From assembly GCA_017455225.1 (NCBI GenBank), contig JAFTBL010000218.1:1-7257 (forward strand): a stretch of DNA of 7,257 bases, in the 5' to 3' direction. How positions within the stretch are numbered: position 1 is the first letter of the stretch; every line of letters starts with the position of its first letter. Under the pieces are notes generated by a model. That model worked only from the letters and a program-made list of their open reading frames with translations, ran no database searches and was not told the DNA's origin. Origin of the DNA: Oscillospiraceae bacterium. Lineage in GTDB: Bacteria; Bacillota_A; Clostridia; Oscillospirales; Oscillospiraceae. Shown piece after piece: positions 3,607-7,257 of the stretch. Position numbers and translations under genes: made by a program.

Positions 3607-5871
3607 ATGGAGCTTGTATACGCACTGATCAATTTTGCGCTGCTGGCAGGCGGCGTATGGCTGGTTTTTCGCAAGCCGGCTCACCGGATGCTGCAGCAGC
3701 GGCGGGAAGAGATCGTCCGCGAGCTGGCGGAGAGCGCCGCCGCGCCCGAAAAGGCGCAGGAGCTGCGCCGTGAGGCGGAGGAGACGGCCGCCGCGTCGTC
3801 CCGGCGCCAGGCGGAGCTGAAAGAAGCGTCCCGCCATGCTGTGGAGGAGGCGGCGGCTGACGCTGCCCGGCGGTGCCGGGCGGAGACGGACGCCGTACTG
3901 CAGCAGGCGGAGGAGGGTAAGGCCCAGCTGCGCCGTCAGCTCAGGTCAAGCACCCTGCACCGCCAGGTGGAGGAGACGACCCGCCGTGCCGCCACCCTTT
4001 TGCAGTCGGAGGAGTACGCCTCCCGCCGCGCCGCGCTGCACGCCCGCGCCCTGGAGCAGATCGGACAGGCGCTGACCTTTTTGCCCGGCGACGTGCTGTC
4101 CGCCCGCCGTGCCGGCACCCTTGCCGGAGAAGCGGCCAGCGTGGAGCCCGTGACCGACGGGGAACGCGCCGCGCTGGAGAGCGCCGTCCGCCGCTGCTGG
4201 GCGGAGACTGCCGGCAGCGAGGAACTGCCCCTGTCCCTGACATGGCGCAGGGACGAGTCGCTGCTGGGCGGCGTGCGCCTGACGCTGGGCGACACGGTGT
4301 ACGATGACACCGTGGCTCACCGGCTGGAGCGGCTGTGTCAGGCCTCCCGCAGCGCGGATCGCGCCGTGGGGGAGGACGGGGAGGAAGACCTGCGCCGGTG
4401 CCTTGCGGAGCTGCCGCAGGAGCTGGATGTTTATCAGGTGGGACGGGTGATCAGCCTGTCCGACGGCATCTGCCATGTGTCCGGCCTTGCCGGCGCGCTG
4501 TCCGGTGAGATGCTGGTCTTTGAGGACGGCCTTCTGGGCATGGTGATGGATCTGGAGCCGGACAGTGTGGGCGTTGTCCTGCTGGGGGATTACGCTGCCT
4601 TGCAGGAGGGCGACGCCGTGCGCCGTACCGGGCGGATCATTCAGGTGCCCGTGGGCGAGGCGCTGATCGGCCGTGTGGTGGACGCGTTGGGTCGCCCACT
4701 GGACGGCAAGGGCGCCGTCGTGACCTCGGCCAGCCGCCCCATCGAGAGCCCGGCCCCCGGTGTGCCGGACCGCCAGAGCGTCGGCGTGCCGCTGCAGACC
4801 GGCATCAAGGCCATTGACGCGCTGGTGCCCATCGGGCGCGGTCAGCGCGAACTGATCATCGGCGACCGGCAGACCGGAAAGACGGCCATCGCACTGGATG
4901 CCATTCTTAATCAAAAGGGAACGGGCGTGCTGTGTGTCTATGTGGCCGTGGGTCAGAAGGAGTCCACGGTGGCAGGCGTGGTGAAGAAGCTGGAGGAGCA
5001 CGGCGCGCTGGCCTACACCACCGTGGTGTGCGCCGCCGCGTCGGAGCCGGCGCCCATGCTGTATATCGCACCTTACGCAGGCACCGCCATCGGCGAGGAG
5101 TTCATGTATGCCGGGCGGGACGTGCTGATCGTGTACGACGATCTTTCCAAGCAGGCGGCGGCTTATCGTGAGATCTCGCTGCTGCTGCACCGTCCGCCGG
5201 GGCGGGAGGCCTATCCCGGCGACGTGTTCTATCTCCATTCCCGGCTGCTGGAGCGCTCGGCGCGGCTGAGCGACGAGCTGGGCGGCGGCAGCATGACGGC
5301 GCTGCCCATCATCGAAACGCAGGCGGGGGACATCTCCGCCTATATCCCCACCAACGTGATCTCCATCACCGACGGGCAGATCTTTCTGGAAACGGGCCTT
5401 TTCCACGCGGGCGTCCGGCCCGCCGTCAACGTGGGGCTTTCCGTGTCCCGTGTGGGCGGTGCGGCGCAGATCGGAGCCATGAAGCAGGTGGCTTCCCGTC
5501 TGCGGATGGATCTGGCGCAATACCGCGAGCTGGCGGCGTTTTCCCAGTTCGGCTCGGATCTGGACGCGGCCACCCGGTCGGCGCTGGACCGGGGCGTGCG
5601 GATGACGGCGCTTTTGAAGCAGGATCAATACGCGCCGGTGGACGCGGCGGATCAGGTGGTGGCGATCTACGCCGCCGCCGAGGGCTTTGCCGACGCGCTG
5701 CCGGTGGAGGAGCTGCCCCGCTTTGAGCGGGAGGTCACTGCCTATGTGCGCGCCCATGCCCGGCAGGTGTACGACGCCATCCGCTCCGGCGCCAAGCTGA
5801 GCGCCGAGCAGTTGAGTCAGCTGCACGACGCCGTGGAAGCGTGCTGCGCGAGCCTTGCGGCATCGGCATAA
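3607..5871 (+). CDS. ATP synthase b'-delta-alpha fusion protein (second b subunit + delta C-terminal domain + alpha)
   Basis: This single 754-residue frame fuses three subunits normally made separately. Residues 1-22 form a membrane helix, followed by [15 protein letters not shown] and a coiled coil to about 157, the layout of subunit b. Residues about 178-245 match the delta C-terminal domain: an [14 protein letters not shown] start, then [37 protein letters not shown]. The six-helix delta N-terminal domain is not apparent. Residues about 258-754 are alpha: a short helix ([11 protein letters not shown]), the beta-barrel ([17 protein letters not shown]), Walker A GDRQTGKT (419-426) and Walker B VLIVYDD (506-512). 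The signature [11 protein letters not shown] (605-615) ends in arginine finger Arg615, followed by the C-terminal helical domain. GGGAGG (3594-3599) precedes ATG 3607 by 7 nt. Bases 4321-4440 contain no stop codon in any forward frame, so a single indel there does not explain the fusion. Product names such as atpA or atpFHA would be equally fair. Confidence 0.93.
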   Translation: MELVYALINFALLAGGVWLVFRKPAHRMLQQRREEIVRELAESAAAPEKAQELRREAEETAAASSRRQAELKEASRHAVEEAAADAARRCRAETDAVLQQAEEGKAQLRRQLRSSTLHRQVEETTRRAATLLQSEEYASRRAALHARALEQIGQALTFLPGDVLSARRAGTLAGEAASVEPVTDGERAALESAVRRCWAETAGSEELPLSLTWRRDESLLGGVRLTLGDTVYDDTVAHRLERLCQASRSADRAVGEDGEEDLRRCLAELPQELDVYQVGRVISLSDGICHVSGLAGALSGEMLVFEDGLLGMVMDLEPDSVGVVLLGDYAALQEGDAVRRTGRIIQVPVGEALIGRVVDALGRPLDGKGAVVTSASRPIESPAPGVPDRQSVGVPLQTGIKAIDALVPIGRGQRELIIGDRQTGKTAIALDAILNQKGTGVLCVYVAVGQKESTVAGVVKKLEEHGALAYTTVVCAAASEPAPMLYIAPYAGTAIGEEFMYAGRDVLIVYDDLSKQAAAYREISLLLHRPPGREAYPGDVFYLHSRLLERSARLSDELGGGSMTALPIIETQAGDISAYIPTNVISITDGQIFLETGLFHAGVRPAVNVGLSVSRVGGAAQIGAMKQVASRLRMDLAQYRELAAFSQFGSDLDAATRSALDRGVRMTALLKQDQYAPVDAADQVVAIYAAAEGFADALPVEELPRFEREVTAYVRAHARQVYDAIRSGAKLSAEQLSQLHDAVEACCASLAASA

Positions 5872-5893
5872 AAACAGGGAGGAGGCGAGCCCA

Positions 5894-6751
5894 ACGGCCG
5901 GTATCCGTGAAATACACGCCCGCATCCGCAGCGTGAAAAGCACCCAGCAGATCACCCGCGCCATGAAGATGGTGTCGGTGGCAAAGCTGCGGCGGGTACA
6001 GAGCGGCGCCGCTGCCGTTTCGGCCTACGCGGCCGCCCAGCAGGAGATGCTGTCCGCTGCCCGCGCCGCCTCGCCGGCGCATGAGAATCCCTTCCTGCAG
6101 CCCCGGGCGCAGATCAAGCGGATCTGCTGCGTGCTGCTGGTGGGCAATCGCGGCCTGTGCGGCAATTATAATCAGGAGCTGGTGCGCTATGCCCGCACCC
6201 TGTACGAGTCCGACCCGGAGCGGGTGTTTTTCTGGGTGGTGGGTCGCTGGGGCGCGGACGCGATCCGTGACGCCGGAGTGCCGGTGGAGCGCCGGCTGGA
6301 GGGCGGCGACGCCCCCGCGCCGGAGGAGGCGCAGGCGCTGACCGCTCTTTTGAAGGAGCTGTATCTTTCCGGCGGCGCCGACGAGGTGCGCCTTGTGTAC
6401 CAGCAGTACCGTTCCGTTTTGGTGCAGACCCCCGGCGAGCTCACTCTGCTCCCGGCGGCCGCCGAAGCGTCGGAGCCGTCGGAGCCGTATCTGTTTGAGC
6501 CTTCGCCGGAGGCAGTGCTGGACGCGCTGGTGGAGTCGGAGCTTCCCTGCCGGGTCTATGCCGCGCTGCGGGAGTGCCGCATGGGCGAGCACGCCGCCCG
6601 CATGAGCGCCATGACCGCCGCCAGCGATGCCACGGAGGAACTGATCGAGCGATTGGAGCTGGAGCTCAACCGGGCGCGGCAGGGCGCCATTACCACCGAG
6701 ATCTCGGAGATCGTAGGCGGCGCCAACGCGCTGCGGGAGAATGAGGAGTAG
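5894..6751 (+). CDS. atpG: F1Fo ATP synthase subunit gamma, apparent ACG start
   Basis: Gamma is the rotating central shaft inside the alpha3beta3 ring. The N-terminal helix reads [20 protein letters not shown], followed by [13 protein letters not shown]; the Rossmann-like middle has [13 protein letters not shown]. The C-terminal signature [15 protein letters not shown] occupies 266-280. From ACG 5894 the protein has 285 residues, normal for the family, and would start M-A-G-I-R-E-I like most gamma subunits. AGGGAGGAGG (5876-5885) lies 8 nt before this ACG, and no ATG, GTG or TTG lies in frame between it and the first helix. The only upstream alternative is TTG 5855, inside the end of the fusion gene, ahead of that RBS and without its own; it would add 13 residues. 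The next in-frame ATG (5963) would remove much of the essential helix. Confidence 0.93.
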   Translation, partial: TAGIREIHARIRSVKSTQQITRAMKMVSVAKLRRVQSGAAAVSAYAAAQQEMLSAARAASPAHENPFLQPRAQIKRICCVLLVGNRGLCGNYNQELVRYARTLYESDPERVFFWVVGRWGADAIRDAGVPVERRLEGGDAPAPEEAQALTALLKELYLSGGADEVRLVYQQYRSVLVQTPGELTLLPAAAEASEPSEPYLFEPSPEAVLDALVESELPCRVYAALRECRMGEHAARMSAMTAASDATEELIERLELELNRARQGAITTEISEIVGGANALRENEE

Positions 6752-6753
6752 CT

Positions 6754-7257
6754 ATGGAACAGGGCATCGTAAAACGGATCATCGGCGCCGTGGTGGACGT
6801 GCAGTTCCCGGCAGGGCATCTGCCGGAGCTGTACCACGCCATCGAGGTGCCGACGGAGGATCATACTGTGGTGCTGGAAACGGTGCAGCAGCTGGGCGAC
6901 GGCTGTGTGCGCTGCGTGTCCCTCTTTTCCACCGACGGGCTGTCCCGGGGCTGCAAGGCGTGGGATACCGGCGCACCGGTGTCGGTGCCGGTGGGGGAGG
7001 CCACACTGGGCCGCATGTTCAACGTGGTGGGCAAGCCCATCGACGGCAAGGGCGCGGTGGACACGGCGGAGCGCCTGCCCATCCACCGCAGTGCGCCCCC
7101 CTTCACCGACGTGGTGCCCGCCACGGAGGTGCTGGAAACAGGCATCAAGGTCATCGACCTGCTGGCGCCCTATGCCAAGGGCGGCAAGATCGGCCTGTTC
7201 GGCGGCGCCGGCGTGGGCAAGACCGTGCTCATTCAGGAACTGATCCGCAATGTGGCG
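6754..7257 (+). CDS. atpD: F1Fo ATP synthase subunit beta, N-terminal part
   Basis: Beta carries the catalytic nucleotide sites. The 168 visible residues cover the beta-barrel ([16 protein letters not shown] at the start, [19 protein letters not shown]) and the start of the nucleotide-binding domain. This includes [20 protein letters not shown] and Walker A GGAGVGKT (150-157, catalytic Lys156). The frame is open to the right edge. ATG 6754 lies 2 nt after the atpG stop, with GAGGAG (6743-6748) 5 nt ahead, overlapping the last codons of atpG. atpC would be expected beyond the window. Confidence 0.97.
   Translation, partial: MEQGIVKRIIGAVVDVQFPAGHLPELYHAIEVPTEDHTVVLETVQQLGDGCVRCVSLFSTDGLSRGCKAWDTGAPVSVPVGEATLGRMFNVVGKPIDGKGAVDTAERLPIHRSAPPFTDVVPATEVLETGIKVIDLLAPYAKGGKIGLFGGAGVGKTVLIQELIRNVA

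Noticed and set aside
4321..4440. Fusion explained as a simple frameshift error near the delta/alpha junction
   Set aside because: None of the three forward frames contains a stop across this stretch, so one indel would not give a normal delta end. A substitution of a former stop codon cannot be excluded from sequence alone.
3946..5964. 672-codon leftward open frame opposite the fusion gene
   Set aside because: It is antisense to the conserved alpha subunit and rich in His, Gln, Arg and Gly with no recognisable domain; long antisense frames are common in GC-rich genes.
6470..6487. Two perfect 9-bp direct repeats (TCGGAGCCG) in atpG
   Set aside because: They only encode SEP-SEP in a variable surface loop; too short and few to be a functional repeat.

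Overview
The window is GC-rich chromosomal DNA with purine-rich AGGAGG-type ribosome binding sites, consensus sigma-A promoters and an F-type ATP synthase operon next to murA. This suggests a high-GC Bacillota (Clostridia, perhaps a gut Oscillospiraceae-like anaerobe). The placement is an inference from gene content and style, not from any search.

Layout. The left part is read leftwards. It holds the 5' two-thirds of a peptide-coding murA fragment (1-595, running off the left edge, TTG start), its promoter and a roughly 155-nt leader containing a perfect 8-bp hairpin. Next comes a membrane-anchored DUF1287 protein (900-1568, with a good intrinsic terminator at 834-870). The best RBS and start of the DUF1287 gene lie further upstream (GTG 1688), but an in-frame TAA at 1653-1655 cuts them off. 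A short AT-rich divergent region (about 1690-1930) carries one promoter in each direction and a near-perfect 17-bp palindrome midway between them.

The right part is an F1Fo ATP synthase operon read rightwards from a near-perfect promoter (TTGACA-17-TACAAT). The order is a small AtpI-like membrane protein, atpB (a), atpE (c), atpF (b), a 754-residue fusion protein, atpG (gamma) and atpD (beta, cut by the right edge). There is no free atpH (delta) or atpA (alpha). A single uninterrupted reading frame (3607-5871) encodes a second b-type stalk subunit, a delta C-terminal-like domain and a complete catalytic-hexamer alpha subunit, in that order. This b'-delta-alpha triple fusion is the outstanding feature. 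It covalently joins the peripheral stalk to alpha, and it conflicts with the usual alpha3/b2/delta1 stoichiometry unless free alpha is also made, for example by internal initiation or proteolysis.

Other unusual points are atpG, whose only well-placed start codon is ACG rather than ATG; a c subunit whose TM1 glycine motif reads A-F-A-A and whose ion site has only part of the Na+ signature; and a stable hairpin just ahead of the first RBS of the operon. I saw no tRNA, rRNA, CRISPR array, insertion sequence or integrase.
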